From Coriobacteriaceae bacterium AM100-PB1-1D-6A (GTDB taxonomy: Bacteria; Actinomycetota; Coriobacteriia; Coriobacteriales; Coriobacteriaceae), in assembly GCA_027660625.1 (NCBI GenBank), contig JAQDNC010000006.1, positions 81,354 through 145,353 on the forward strand: a stretch of 64,000 nt of DNA, read 5' to 3'. Below are positions 25,541-35,253 of this stretch, in pieces. The number at the start of each line of letters is the position of its first letter. The first letter of the stretch is position 1. The notes below the pieces were generated by a model. That model searched no databases and was not told the origin of the DNA. It saw only the letters and a list, made by a program, of their open reading frames with translations. Position numbers and translations under genes: made by a program.

Positions 25541-25670
25541 GCTGGTGGGTACCGCTTGCGATTGTGTCAGATAGTCTATTCAGGTTTTCTTATTTTCTGA
25601 ATTGTCGATAGCCGTGCTCTCGGCATATCCCTAGATAAAACCGACCAAAATAAACCTGTCCTTTTTGGCA

Positions 25671-25811
25671 GGTCTGGGCCATCGGAGGCCGGGGCGGGTT
25701 AAGTTTGTCGCGAGTTCCGCACGCAAAGGAAAGCACTTAATGTGCTTTCCGTCTTGCGCAGGACTGTAGAGCAGCAAACTTAACCCGCCCCGGCCCCCGA
25801 TGGCCCAGACC
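25671..25811. repeat. Palindromic element 1b (core family 1, inverted copy)
   Basis: Arms 25671-25706 and 25776-25811 (36 bases) pair with a single mismatch. Read on the minus strand, the 69-base core matches element 1a, including CTGCTCTACAGTCCTGC and GTGCGGAACTCGCGA. The inner nine-pair hairpin (25728-25736 with 25742-25750) has a changed stem sequence but intact pairing and the same ATTAA loop. The outer arms are unrelated in sequence to those of 1a except close to the core. Confidence 0.9.
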
Positions 25812-25999
25812 GGCGGGATAGACCAGTTCAGATGGGGCTTTGATGCATGGGTGGTCTGTTGGTATGCAAATGGGTATCATACTGTGGTTACTGCATCGAC
25901 TCTATGGTGCATGTTTGTACGTTCCCGGCGGTCGGTTTGCCAGAAGCGCCCCGTCGGTTGTTCCAGACCCGTTTCGAAGAAAGGAAACCACACGAACCT

Positions 26000-27670
26000 A
26001 TGGCAGCTAAAAAATCATCTCCCTTGAAGATCATTCCGCTCGGCGGCCTTGACGGCATCGGCAAGAACATGACGGTCTTCGAGTGCGGCGACGACATGGT
26101 GCTCGTCGACGCCGGCCTCATGTTCCCCGACGACTCCCAGCCCGGTATCGACCTGGTGCTTCCCGACTACACCTATGTCCTGGAGAACGAGGAGAAGCTC
26201 CGCGGCATCGTCGTCACCCACGGCCACGAGGACCACACCGGTTCGCTTCCGTACCTGCTGCAGGACCTCAACAACAAGGTGCCCATCTTCTCGAGCAAGC
26301 TGACGCTCGGTTTTATCGAGGGTAAGCTCTCCGAGTTCCGCATTCGCGCGCCCAAGTTCCGTGAGGTCAAGGGCGGCAGCCACGTCAATCTCGGTGGCAT
26401 CTCGCTCGATTTCTTCTCCATGACGCACTCCATCCCCGGCGCTCTGGGCGTGTTCATTCGCACCAATCAGGGCACCGTCATGCACACGGGCGATTTTAAG
26501 CTCGACCAGACGCCCATCGATGGCGTCACGCCCGACTATGCCGCCATCAGCCGCTTTGCTAAACAGGGCATCGACCTGCTGCTTTCCGACTCCACCAACG
26601 CCACGGTTCCGGGCTTTACCAAGTCCGAGGCCGAAGTCGGCCCCAACCTGCTGCACGCCATCAAGAACGCCCCGGGCCGCGTGTTCGTCGCGTCGTTCTC
26701 GAGCCACATCCATCGCCTACAGCAGATTTGCGACGCCGCTCGCAAGTGCGGCCGCAAGGTCGTCGTGACCGGACGCTCCATGCTCACCAACACCCGCGTG
26801 GCGCGCGAGCTGGGCTACCTCAACATCGACGATGCCGATATCCTCGATGCCTTCGATATCGATAACCTGCCTGACGATAAGATCGTCGTCATGTGCACCG
26901 GTTCGCAGGGCGAGCCGCTGTCGGCCCTGTCCCGCATGGCTAACGGCGAGCACAAGACGCTCTCCATCCACGAGGGCGATACCGTCATCCTCTCGGCAAC
27001 TCCCGTTCCCGGCAACGAGAAGGCCGTCCAGCAGGTCGTCAACAGCCTGGCCAAGCTCGGCTGCGACGTCTGGGATAAGAATCGCGCACTCGTTCATGTC
27101 TCGGGCCACGGCAGCCAGGAGGAGCTCAAGCTTCTGATGGCCATGGCCAAGCCTACCTACTTTATGCCGGTTCACGGCGAAGCCGTGCATCTGCGCGCCC
27201 ATGCCCAGCTTGCCCGTAAGATGGGCATCAAGGACGATCACATCTTTATCCTCGACAACGGTGACACGCTCGAGATGCGCGGTGGTATCGTAAAGCGCGG
27301 TACGCCCGTCGAGTCCGGCGTCGTCTATGTCGACGGTCTGCGCATCGGTGACACCGATCCCATCGTCCTGCGCGATCGCCAAAAGCTCGCCAACGACGGT
27401 ATGGTCACGGCCGTTGCCATCGTCTCGCTCAAGCACAAGAAGATCGAGGCTATCGAGTTCTCGGGCCGCGGCGTTTCGTTTGCCATCGACGATCAGTTCT
27501 CCGAGGATGCCTCCGCAGCCATCATGAAGACGATCGAGAAGGGCAAGTTTAGCTTTACCAGCAGCGGCTCCGATGCCATTCGCAAAGCCGTGCGCGATTC
27601 GCTCTCCAACTTTATCTGGAGCCGTACGCGCACTCGCCCGATGATCATCCCGGTCGTCATGGAGGTTTAG
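26000..27670 (+). CDS. rnj: Ribonuclease J
   Basis: Metallo-beta-lactamase/beta-CASP ribonuclease with endo- and 5'-3' exonuclease activity in mRNA decay and rRNA maturation. The metal motif is THGHEDHTGSLPY, with further ligands in MTHSIPGALG and MHTGDFKLD; beta-CASP features include SSHIHR and CTGSQGEPLSAL. The 556-residue chain starts at the ATG at 26000 (MAAKKSSPLKII); in-frame upstream codons lack family similarity. An AAAGGA lies about 14 bases upstream. It is followed without a gap by ftsK. Confidence 0.96.
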   Translation: MAAKKSSPLKIIPLGGLDGIGKNMTVFECGDDMVLVDAGLMFPDDSQPGIDLVLPDYTYVLENEEKLRGIVVTHGHEDHTGSLPYLLQDLNNKVPIFSSKLTLGFIEGKLSEFRIRAPKFREVKGGSHVNLGGISLDFFSMTHSIPGALGVFIRTNQGTVMHTGDFKLDQTPIDGVTPDYAAISRFAKQGIDLLLSDSTNATVPGFTKSEAEVGPNLLHAIKNAPGRVFVASFSSHIHRLQQICDAARKCGRKVVVTGRSMLTNTRVARELGYLNIDDADILDAFDIDNLPDDKIVVMCTGSQGEPLSALSRMANGEHKTLSIHEGDTVILSATPVPGNEKAVQQVVNSLAKLGCDVWDKNRALVHVSGHGSQEELKLLMAMAKPTYFMPVHGEAVHLRAHAQLARKMGIKDDHIFILDNGDTLEMRGGIVKRGTPVESGVVYVDGLRIGDTDPIVLRDRQKLANDGMVTAVAIVSLKHKKIEAIEFSGRGVSFAIDDQFSEDASAAIMKTIEKGKFSFTSSGSDAIRKAVRDSLSNFIWSRTRTRPMIIPVVMEV

Positions 27671-27671
27671 T

Positions 27672-30449
27672 TTGGCGCGCGGATCTGCACAAAACGCCAA
27701 AGGCAATAAGGCCAACAACCAACCGGCATCTGCGAAGGGTGCCGGTTCCCATCTGCGTGCCAATAAGGGCCACGAGTCCGAGTTCGATGAGTTCGAGCCC
27801 CTGGTCGAGCCTTCGGCCAATCGCGATATCGCCGGCGTGGTCATTGCCGTTTTGGCGATTGCATCCTTCATTGCCGTGATTTCGCCGGCAACGGCGCCCG
27901 TGACGGCTGCTGTCGCCGGCTTCTATCACCTCGGCTTTGGCCTGGGCGCTTACGTGCTGCCGATCGTCATCTTGCTGTTCGCCGCCACGCTCTTTTTGGG
28001 TGAGGACTCGCCGCTCAACATTCGCTCGGTCGCGGGCGGCGCCGTGGTCTTTGTGGCCATTGTCTCTATCCTGTCGCTGATGGTGCCGGGCACGAGCGAT
28101 TCGTGTGACCTCATGTTTACGCCGCAGAACCTTTCCGCCTCGGGCGGCTACATTGGCGCCTTTATCGCAAGTACCTTGCAAAACGCCCTGGGTAAACCTA
28201 TTGCCATGGTTGTCTTGCTGGGCCTTGTCGTCGTTGGCCTGGTCATTATCGGCTTCTCGGTGGGCGGCGTTTTGCGCTCCGCACGCGATCGCGCCGCCGA
28301 TTTTGCCGAGCGCCGTCGTGCCGATGTCAATGCGAGCCCGTGGGGCGACGAAGAGGCCCTGTCGGTTCCCGGCGTCGCCCGTCCGCACCTGAGCATCCTG
28401 CGTCAGAAGGCAACTGACGCCGCCGTGACCACGGTCATGGGTGGCGATGTCGATTCGGTTTTGGATGACGACGAGGACGATGACCCGTTTGTCGATGTGT
28501 CCGAGACCGTGGAGGCCGAGCGAGCCAAGACCACGTTGCTGCCGCGCCGCCATACCAAGAAGGGCAAGGCCGTGCCCAAGCTCAACACGAGCGAGCCCGA
28601 CCCGTCTTGGTCCGATAGCGAAATCGAACTCACCGAGGGCGATGACGAGGACGACGAGGCTCCGCTCGAGACCGCCAAGACAACCTTACTGCCGCGTCGC
28701 CGTGCCAAGGCAGGACAGGTCACCGGACAGTTTTCGATGGAAGACGATCCGGACAAGGCTGACGAGTCCGAGCCGCCGTTTGCCGTGAATCCCGTTTCGG
28801 CAGCTCCGCAGATCCCTGACTTCCTAAAGCATCCCAAGGTTTCCGATGCCTCCGCCCCCACGGCTTCCGCTGCTTCTGTTGCAGCCGGCGATGGGGGAGC
28901 GGACGGTACCAATGCCGATGCCGAGGGCGACCAAGAGGACGGCCTCAAGCTCCCGCCGCTCGAAATCCTGCATGCCAACCCGCAGTCGGCGTCCTCCGCG
29001 TCTTCTGACAAGGAGCTGGAACAGACTGCCGAGTCGCTGCAGTCCACCTTGCTTGAGTTTGGCCGTAGCGCCCGCGTCGTCGGCTGGATTGCCGGCCCCA
29101 CGGTCACGACCTTTAAGCTGCAGCCCGGTGAGGGCGAGCGCGTGAGTAAGATCTCGAGCCTCGAGGACGATATCGCGCTTTCGCTTGCCGCCCAGTCGGT
29201 GCGCATTTTTGCGCCGATTCCCGGCACCTCGCTTGTGGGTATCGAGATCCCCAATCGCAAGCGTCAGAACGTCAACCTGGGCGACGTGCTTCCCTATGTG
29301 AAGGGCGGTCCGCTCGAGCTTGCCATCGGTCGCGATGCCGAGGGCACGCCGGTTGTCGCCGACCTCGCCAAGATGCCCCATCTGCTGATCGCCGGCACCA
29401 CCGGTTCGGGTAAGTCGGTCATGATCAACTCCATCATCACGACCTTGCTCATGCGCGCCCTTCCCGAGGACGTTCGCCTTATCATGGTCGACCCCAAGCG
29501 CGTCGAGCTTGCGGGCTATAACGGCCTGCCGCATCTCTATGTGCCCGTGGTGACCGAGCCCAAGCAGGCTGCCAGTGCGCTGCAGTGGGCCGTGTCCGAG
29601 ATGGAGCGTCGCCTGAAGGTCTTCGAGCGCCTCAACGTTCGCAAGATTTCGACCTATAACGAAAAGCAGGCTGCCGGCGAGTTCGAGCATTACGATAACC
29701 CGCCGCAAAAGATGCCCTATCTGGTCATCATCATCGACGAGCTTTCGGACCTGATGATGGTAGCCGGCAAGGATGTCGAGGCCTCGATCGTCCGTATCGC
29801 CCAGCTGGGCCGTGCCGCCGGTATTCACCTTATCGTGGCTACGCAGCGCCCCAGCTCCAACGTGGTGACGGGCCTTATCAAGGCCAACATCACCAATCGT
29901 ATTGCCTTTAACGTGGCTACGGGCATCGATTCCCGCGTCATTATCGACCAGATGGGCGCCGAAAAGCTTACTGGTTTGGGCGACATGCTGTTCTCCAAAG
30001 TCGACTGGGGTAAGCCCCGCCGTATCCAGGGCTGCTTTGTTTCGGACGACGAGATCAACGAGATCGTCGAGTTCGTTAAGTCGCAAAGCGAGCCCGACTA
30101 CCATGAGGAGATTCTCTCTGCCGTGGCGCCCGCTTCCATGTCCATGGCTGGTGGCGGCATTGTTCGCACGGGCGTTGCCGAACCGCAAGATGACGACCCG
30201 CTTATCTGGGAGGCCGCCCATATTGTGGTGGAATCGCAGCTGGGCTCCACATCTGGGCTGCAACGCCGCCTCAAGGTTGGCTATGCGCGCGCCGGGCGTA
30301 TTATGGACATGCTGGAAGAAAAGGGTGTCGTCGGCCCGCCCGATGGTTCCAAGCCGCGCGAGGTCCTGCTGGACGAGGAGGGGCTCGCCGCGTTGGAGTC
30401 TGTCGACGCCGAGATGGCACGTGAAGATCGTGAGTTTGGAGGATTCTGA
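27672..30449 (+). CDS. ftsK: DNA translocase FtsK/SpoIIIE
   Basis: Septal DNA pump clearing chromosome termini during division. An N-terminal membrane domain with about four hydrophobic helices (residues 50-200) is followed by a long acidic linker, in which the segment AKTTLLPRR occurs twice with acidic spacers. The motor has Walker A GTTGSGKSV and Walker B VIIIDELSDLM. The C-terminal winged-helix gamma domain (EAAHIVVESQLGSTSGLQRR) recognises KOPS-like sequences. It starts with TTG at 27672, two bases after the rnj stop, with GGAGG upstream. The 925-residue length is normal. Confidence 0.96.
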   Translation: MARGSAQNAKGNKANNQPASAKGAGSHLRANKGHESEFDEFEPLVEPSANRDIAGVVIAVLAIASFIAVISPATAPVTAAVAGFYHLGFGLGAYVLPIVILLFAATLFLGEDSPLNIRSVAGGAVVFVAIVSILSLMVPGTSDSCDLMFTPQNLSASGGYIGAFIASTLQNALGKPIAMVVLLGLVVVGLVIIGFSVGGVLRSARDRAADFAERRRADVNASPWGDEEALSVPGVARPHLSILRQKATDAAVTTVMGGDVDSVLDDDEDDDPFVDVSETVEAERAKTTLLPRRHTKKGKAVPKLNTSEPDPSWSDSEIELTEGDDEDDEAPLETAKTTLLPRRRAKAGQVTGQFSMEDDPDKADESEPPFAVNPVSAAPQIPDFLKHPKVSDASAPTASAASVAAGDGGADGTNADAEGDQEDGLKLPPLEILHANPQSASSASSDKELEQTAESLQSTLLEFGRSARVVGWIAGPTVTTFKLQPGEGERVSKISSLEDDIALSLAAQSVRIFAPIPGTSLVGIEIPNRKRQNVNLGDVLPYVKGGPLELAIGRDAEGTPVVADLAKMPHLLIAGTTGSGKSVMINSIITTLLMRALPEDVRLIMVDPKRVELAGYNGLPHLYVPVVTEPKQAASALQWAVSEMERRLKVFERLNVRKISTYNEKQAAGEFEHYDNPPQKMPYLVIIIDELSDLMMVAGKDVEASIVRIAQLGRAAGIHLIVATQRPSSNVVTGLIKANITNRIAFNVATGIDSRVIIDQMGAEKLTGLGDMLFSKVDWGKPRRIQGCFVSDDEINEIVEFVKSQSEPDYHEEILSAVAPASMSMAGGGIVRTGVAEPQDDDPLIWEAAHIVVESQLGSTSGLQRRLKVGYARAGRIMDMLEEKGVVGPPDGSKPREVLLDEEGLAALESVDAEMAREDREFGGF

Positions 30450-31963
30450 TGGCTGCACGCTTTGGTGACATGCTGCTCGAGCAGCGTCGCCGGATGGGCC
30501 TTTCCATCCAGCAGGTCGCCAACACCATCAAAATCAGGCCGCAGATCATCGAGTTTTTCGAGACCGGTAACTTTGCATCGATGCCTCCGCGCGGCTATGC
30601 GCAGGGCATGATTTCGAGCTATGCTCGCTTTTTGGGGCTTAACCCGCGCGAGGTCGTCAACGCTTATTTTGATGACCTCATGGCATATGAACGCGAGACC
30701 TCGCAGCAGGGCGGTCGTTTTCAGGATGCTGCCGGCTACGTTAACTCGCGTTCGTCGGTCGATAACGGACGCTTTCTGATGGTTCAGGGTGGTCGCTCGA
30801 CGCGGTACGGCCAGCGCCCTCCGCAGGCGGGCTATATCACCGAGACGGGCTCCAGCGAGGAGATTCGTTCTCAGCGAGATCGCTTTCGCAGTACGCCCAT
30901 GCCGGATGATCGTGCGCTTCCCGCCGCTCGCGGGTTGAGTCGCGATCCCCGCGCCGGTTACGGCGACGGTGGCTACTCCGGTCGTGGTTATCGCGGAGTT
31001 TCTGCCGGGCGTTCCCATGGTGGATATGCCGACGCCGATACCACGCAGGTGACGCCGCGCCTCCGTTCTCAATCGCAGCCTTACGGGCAACGCTCTTCGG
31101 CGCCTCGCTCTGGCCAGCGTGGCTATCAGAACCGTGGCGAGCTTGCGCCGCGTTCGGGTCAGCGCGGCTCGCAGAGCCAAGGCGGATATCGTGGTCGTCC
31201 CGATAGCAGTCGCGGCCGTATGCCGCAGGTAAACGGTCGCGGTGGCTCTAATCGCGGACGCGGCGGTGGACGTGCCCCCCAGAACAATGGACTCGATCCG
31301 CGCATCATCTACGCCGGCATCGGTGCCGTGGCGCTTTTGTTGATTCTGCTCATCGTGGTCCTCCTGCGTGGCTGCGGCTCTTCTGCACCCGAGTCGACGC
31401 CCGAGACGCCCGCGGCCACCAAGACGACGACCAAGAAGTCTTCCAAGACGACCGAATCTGTTGACGAGGATGAAGGCATCGACGAGGCGACGGATTCTGC
31501 CGATTCCGATGCCGCCAAGGCGAACGCGAAAAAGAAAGAGGACGAGGTTATCAAGGTCAAGGTCTCCGTTGCCAAGGGCAAGACCGCCTGGATCGAGGTC
31601 AAGGTCGACGGTAAATCGGTCTTTGGCGCCCAGGCAACCGGTCCCTTTGAGCAGGAGTACACGCCCGAGTCCTCGATCGAGATCACCACGTCCAAGCCCT
31701 CCGATGTCACGGTTACCAAGAACGGTGAAAAGGTTCGCTACGACACCAAGACATCGGGCGTGGCGCGCGTGACCATTACCGTTCCCAAGAAGGAGACCAC
31801 AGACTCCGAGGACGGCGAGAGTACCGACGGTACCGATGCTGTCGACGGCGCCGACGCCCAGTCTACCGACGGCACCGACGCCCAATCTACCGACGGTACC
31901 GACACGGCATCCGACGGCCAGACTGCAAACGATTCAGATGACTATTCGTACGACAGCTACTAA
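30449..31963 (+). CDS. RodZ-like helix-turn-helix membrane protein
   Basis: Cell-shape-type protein with an N-terminal cytoplasmic HTH (FGDMLLEQRRRMGLSIQQVA, residues 5-75), a long Gly/Arg/Tyr/Gln-rich linker, one membrane helix (about 287-311) and an extracytoplasmic DUF4115-like beta domain (VSVAKGKTAWIEVKVDGK). RodZ homologues link MreB to the peptidoglycan machinery. The tail is a low-complexity acidic repeat of DAQSTDGT units. The ATG overlaps the ftsK stop by one base. Assignment to RodZ proper is likely but MreB is not in view. Confidence 0.85.
   Translation: MAARFGDMLLEQRRRMGLSIQQVANTIKIRPQIIEFFETGNFASMPPRGYAQGMISSYARFLGLNPREVVNAYFDDLMAYERETSQQGGRFQDAAGYVNSRSSVDNGRFLMVQGGRSTRYGQRPPQAGYITETGSSEEIRSQRDRFRSTPMPDDRALPAARGLSRDPRAGYGDGGYSGRGYRGVSAGRSHGGYADADTTQVTPRLRSQSQPYGQRSSAPRSGQRGYQNRGELAPRSGQRGSQSQGGYRGRPDSSRGRMPQVNGRGGSNRGRGGGRAPQNNGLDPRIIYAGIGAVALLLILLIVVLLRGCGSSAPESTPETPAATKTTTKKSSKTTESVDEDEGIDEATDSADSDAAKANAKKKEDEVIKVKVSVAKGKTAWIEVKVDGKSVFGAQATGPFEQEYTPESSIEITTSKPSDVTVTKNGEKVRYDTKTSGVARVTITVPKKETTDSEDGESTDGTDAVDGADAQSTDGTDAQSTDGTDTASDGQTANDSDDYSYDSY
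31820..31905 (+). repeat. Tandem 24-bp coding repeat in rodZ-like tail
   Basis: Two nearly exact 24-base units (31853-31876 and 31877-31900), flanked by degenerate copies, encode the octapeptide DAQSTDGT. Such tracts can change copy number by slippage. Confidence 0.7.
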
Positions 31964-31989
31964 GGCTCCCCGTACCGAAAGGAAGAACC

Positions 31990-32487
31990 ATGGCTAAAGA
32001 TTCCAGCTTCGACGTTGTGTCCGAGGTCAATATGCAGGAGGTCGATAACGCCTTCCAACAGACCACCCGCGAGATCTCTCAGCGCTATGACCTCAAGGAC
32101 TCCGGCGCCACCATCGAGCTTTCGAAGGGCGACAAGCTCTTTACGATCAATGCCCCGGCCGATTTTGTCTCCAAGCAGATCATTGACGTGCTGAGCTCTA
32201 AGCTCATCAAGCGCGGCATCGATCTTAAGGCTGTCTCTTGGGACGCGTCGCAGGCGGCTTCGGGCGGTACCGTGCGCGTGCTCGGCCATATCGTCGAGGG
32301 CATTGACCAGGCGACCGCCAAGAAGATCAATAAGGACATCAAGGATCAAAAGCTCAAGGTCAAGGTGACCATCGAGGCCGATAAACTGCGCGTTACCTCG
32401 GCCTCTAAGGATGCGCTTCAGACGGTGATCCAGTTCCTGCGCGACCAGGACTACGGCCAGCCGCTGCAGTTCACCAACTACCGCTAA
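31990..32487 (+). CDS. YajQ family nucleotide-binding protein
   Basis: Cytoplasmic protein of the YajQ/DUF520 family, members of which bind nucleotides including c-di-GMP in some species. The 165-residue sequence begins DSSFDVVSEVNMQEVDNA and contains QRYDLKDSG and KDIKDQKLKVK, all family landmarks. CCGAAAGGAAG precedes the ATG. It stands between rodZ-like and rimO in one direction with short spacers. Confidence 0.93.
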   Translation: MAKDSSFDVVSEVNMQEVDNAFQQTTREISQRYDLKDSGATIELSKGDKLFTINAPADFVSKQIIDVLSSKLIKRGIDLKAVSWDASQAASGGTVRVLGHIVEGIDQATAKKINKDIKDQKLKVKVTIEADKLRVTSASKDALQTVIQFLRDQDYGQPLQFTNYR

Positions 32488-32514
32488 TAACATTCGAAAG
32501 GACCGCTCTCCAAC

Positions 32515-33864
32515 ATGGATACACCTTTGGGCTCCGTGCTCTACATCACCCTCGGGTGCGCTAAGAACGAGGTTGACACCGACCGCATGCGTTCGCTGCT
32601 GACCGCTGCGGGCTACGAGGAGGCATTCGACCCGCAGGATGCCGATATCGCCATCGTCAATACATGCTCGTTCCTCGCCTCCGCAACGTCCGAGAGCATC
32701 GAGACCACGCTCGAGCTCGCCAATGAGGTGCAGGACGGCGTTCGCGCCTGCCCCATCGTCATGTGCGGCTGTGTGCCGTCGCGCTATGGCGATGACCTGC
32801 CTGACGAGCTGCCTGAGGTCGCTGCCTTTGTGAAGGCCGACGAGGAGGACGGCATCGTGGCGGTCATCGATGGCGTGCTGGGTTTCGAACGTGAGATCGC
32901 GGCCTATATCCCGCAGGTCAAGCGTACCGTCGAGGGCGCTGTTGCCTACGTCAAGATTTCCGATGGCTGCAATCGTTTTTGCAGCTTCTGCATGATCCCC
33001 TACATTCGCGGTCGCTATCATTCGCGCAATGCCGAGAGCATTATCTCCGAGGTGCGCGACCTGGTTGCCGGCGGTGTGCGCGAGATCGTGCTGATCGGCC
33101 AGGACACGGGCATTTGGGGCACCGACTTTGCCGACGAGGACTTCGCCGAGGGCTCGCCGCGCAATCTGGCGCAGCTGCTGCGTGCCGTCGCCGAGGCTGT
33201 GCGCCCGCATAACGTCTGGGTCCGCGTGCTCTATCTGCAGCCCGAGGGCATGACCGACGAGCTTATCGAGACGATTCGCGATACGCCCGAGGTACTGCCC
33301 TATATCGATATCCCCGTACAGCACTGCGATGCGCGCATCCTCAAGGCCATGCGTCGCTCCGGTTCGCGCCAGGAGCTCGAGGATCTGTTCCGCGACCTTC
33401 GCGAGCGCATCCCCGGTATTGTGATTCGCTCCACGGCCATGGTCGGCTTCCCGACCGAGACCGACGACGAGTTTCGCGATCTTATCGACTTTATGGACAC
33501 CGTCGGCTTTGACTACACGAGCGTCTTTGCCTACTCGCGTGAGGAGGGCAGCCTGGCCGCCAAGATGGAGGGCCAGGTCGATGAGGAGGTCAAGCTCGAG
33601 CGTGCCCAGGAGGCCATGGATCTGGCCGAGTCGCTCGGTTTTGCCGCCACGGCGGCCCATGTGGGCGAGCGCGCACAGGTGATCGTCGATGGCATCGAAG
33701 AGACTGAGGACGGCGCCGAGCTGATCGGTCACGCCTGGTTCCAGGCGCCCGATTCCGATGGCGCGGTGCATCTGGACGCCAGCGAGGCGTCCGTGGGCGA
33801 TATTCTGACCGTCGAGTTTACCGATAGCTTCTGCTATGAGCTTATCGGTCATGTTGTGGAGTAG
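32515..33864 (+). CDS. rimO: Ribosomal protein S12 methylthiotransferase RimO
   Basis: Radical SAM enzyme adding a methylthio group to the conserved Asp of ribosomal protein S12. The N-terminal MTTase domain opens YITLGCAKNEVDTD, the radical SAM triad is DGCNRFCSFCMIPY, and a TRAM domain closes the 449-residue protein. GCAKN followed by SFCMIP distinguishes RimO from MiaB and MtaB. CGAAAGGACCG precedes the ATG at 32515; pgsA follows after nine bases. Confidence 0.95.
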   Translation: MDTPLGSVLYITLGCAKNEVDTDRMRSLLTAAGYEEAFDPQDADIAIVNTCSFLASATSESIETTLELANEVQDGVRACPIVMCGCVPSRYGDDLPDELPEVAAFVKADEEDGIVAVIDGVLGFEREIAAYIPQVKRTVEGAVAYVKISDGCNRFCSFCMIPYIRGRYHSRNAESIISEVRDLVAGGVREIVLIGQDTGIWGTDFADEDFAEGSPRNLAQLLRAVAEAVRPHNVWVRVLYLQPEGMTDELIETIRDTPEVLPYIDIPVQHCDARILKAMRRSGSRQELEDLFRDLRERIPGIVIRSTAMVGFPTETDDEFRDLIDFMDTVGFDYTSVFAYSREEGSLAAKMEGQVDEEVKLERAQEAMDLAESLGFAATAAHVGERAQVIVDGIEETEDGAELIGHAWFQAPDSDGAVHLDASEASVGDILTVEFTDSFCYELIGHVVE

Positions 33865-33873
33865 GAGAGCGTC

Positions 33874-34512
33874 GTGGCAAACGAGAGCAATAAGGAACTG
33901 ACGAGTGTTTGGACGCCCGCCAACATCGTGACGTGCGTTCGCATCGTCTTTATCCCGGTGTTCATGATCGTCTCGGCCCTGTCTCACGCATGCGTTGCCG
34001 GTACGGACTGGAGCACCTTCGACGGCCCGCTCGCCGCCGCTGCCTTCATTTTGTATGTGATCCTGTCGTGCACCGATAAGGTCGACGGCTATCTGGCGCG
34101 CTCGCGCAACGAGATCACCGATTTCGGCAAGTTCTTGGACCCCATCGCCGACAAGCTGCTGGTGTTCTCGGCCCTGCTGCTGTTCCTGGATTTTGGCGCG
34201 GTGACCGTGTGGTCCGTGTTCATTATCCTGTTTCGTGAGCTGTTGGTGAGCGCCCTTCGTATGGTCGCAAGTGCTGCCGGTGTGGTCGTTGCCGCCGATA
34301 AGCTCGGCAAGTACAAGACGGCGACCACGATGGTCTCCATCTGCGGCTATCTGTGCGTCTTTGCGATGGCCGGTCTTCAGCTGGGGCCGGTGTCGCTGCT
34401 GCTCGGTGTCTATTCGGTGTCGCGCTTCCTGTACGTCATCGCCGTGATTTTGACCATTGTCTCGGGTGCCCAGTACTTCTGGAACTGCCGTAAGATCGTC
34501 TTTTCGGTCTAG
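33874..34512 (+). CDS. pgsA: CDP-diacylglycerol-glycerol-3-phosphate phosphatidyltransferase
   Basis: Integral-membrane enzyme making phosphatidylglycerol phosphate. The CDP-alcohol phosphotransferase motif is complete: DKVDGYLARSRNEITDFGK followed by FLDPIADK. About six hydrophobic helices are visible over 212 residues. It starts with GTG at 33874. Location between rimO and pncC-recA is the standard Gram-positive neighbourhood for the housekeeping PgsA; a second, more diverged paralogue lies at 54800-55504. Confidence 0.94.
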   Translation: MANESNKELTSVWTPANIVTCVRIVFIPVFMIVSALSHACVAGTDWSTFDGPLAAAAFILYVILSCTDKVDGYLARSRNEITDFGKFLDPIADKLLVFSALLLFLDFGAVTVWSVFIILFRELLVSALRMVASAAGVVVAADKLGKYKTATTMVSICGYLCVFAMAGLQLGPVSLLLGVYSVSRFLYVIAVILTIVSGAQYFWNCRKIVFSV

Positions 34513-34524
34513 GTCCTGGTGGGT

Positions 34525-35055
34525 ATGACGGAGTCTTATTTGCAGATCGCCGCAAACAACGAGGACTTGGCGCGCGATCTTGTCGAGCACGCGAGTGCCC
34601 GTGGTGTGACGGTGTCGACGGCGGAGTCGCTGACGGCGGGCATGATCGCCTCGACGATTGCCGATATCCCGGGTGCCTCGGCGGTGCTTCGTGGCGGTGC
34701 GGTGACCTACTGCGATGAGATCAAACATCGCGTGCTCGGCGTCGAGCAGGAAACGCTCGATCGGTTTAGTGCCGTGTCGCATCAGACGGCGCGCGAGATG
34801 GCCGCGGGCTCGCTTGAACTCTATCAGAGCGATATTGCCGTAAGCGCAACGGGCTACGCTGGGCCCGGTGGCGGCACCGAGCAAGACCCTGCCGGCACGT
34901 TCTATATTGGCTGGGCGTATCGTGCGGCCGATGGGGGAGCGCCGGTTGTCGAGTCTGCACGTTGCCATTATGAGGGCGATCGGTCGTGCGTTCGGGCCTA
35001 TGCGGTCGCGGAGGCTTTGGAGTGCATTGTCCGCGTGCTCAATTCTATGGAATAG
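34525..35055 (+). CDS. pncC: Nicotinamide-nucleotide amidohydrolase (CinA C-terminal domain)
   Basis: Stand-alone CinA C-terminal domain that deamidates NMN in pyridine nucleotide recycling. Signatures are STAESLTAGMIAS, GGAVTYCDEIKHRVLGV and ATGYAGPGGGTEQDPAGT. At 176 residues it lacks the N-terminal molybdopterin-like CinA domain. The ATG at 34525 is chosen; GTG at 34519 is equally possible. The pncC-recA-recX-rny order is conserved in Gram-positives, linking it historically to the competence gene cinA. Confidence 0.92.
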   Translation: MTESYLQIAANNEDLARDLVEHASARGVTVSTAESLTAGMIASTIADIPGASAVLRGGAVTYCDEIKHRVLGVEQETLDRFSAVSHQTAREMAAGSLELYQSDIAVSATGYAGPGGGTEQDPAGTFYIGWAYRAADGGAPVVESARCHYEGDRSCVRAYAVAEALECIVRVLNSME

Positions 35056-35062
35056 ACGTGGT

Positions 35063-35090
35063 TTAAGGGGCCTTAGGGCCCCTTAATTGT
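35063..35090 (+). terminator. Hairpin after pncC
   Basis: TTAAGGGGCC (35063-35072) pairs perfectly with GGCCCCTTAA (35077-35086) around TTAG; only a short T-poor tail follows. Confidence 0.6.
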
Positions 35091-35253
35091 GGAGATAGGG
35101 ACCTTTGACGGTATTGGTGTTTGCGCTGGTATATGGCCTAAATTTGTTCGAGCGGTCGTATTTGTGATTGGCACGGTCAAGCGTTTGGTCGGTGATTGGT
35201 CGGCGTTTGGTCGGGTTTTGGAATGTACGGCTGCATATGATGAATCTGAACGG

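Larger units (their letters stand above)
25348..25999. other. Intergenic region pnp-rnj
   Basis: About 650 bases without a gene. It contains the pnp terminator, two large palindromic elements in opposite orientation (25396-25540 and 25671-25811), an AT-richer spacer between them, and the rnj leader, in which no confident promoter was recognised. Confidence 0.8.
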
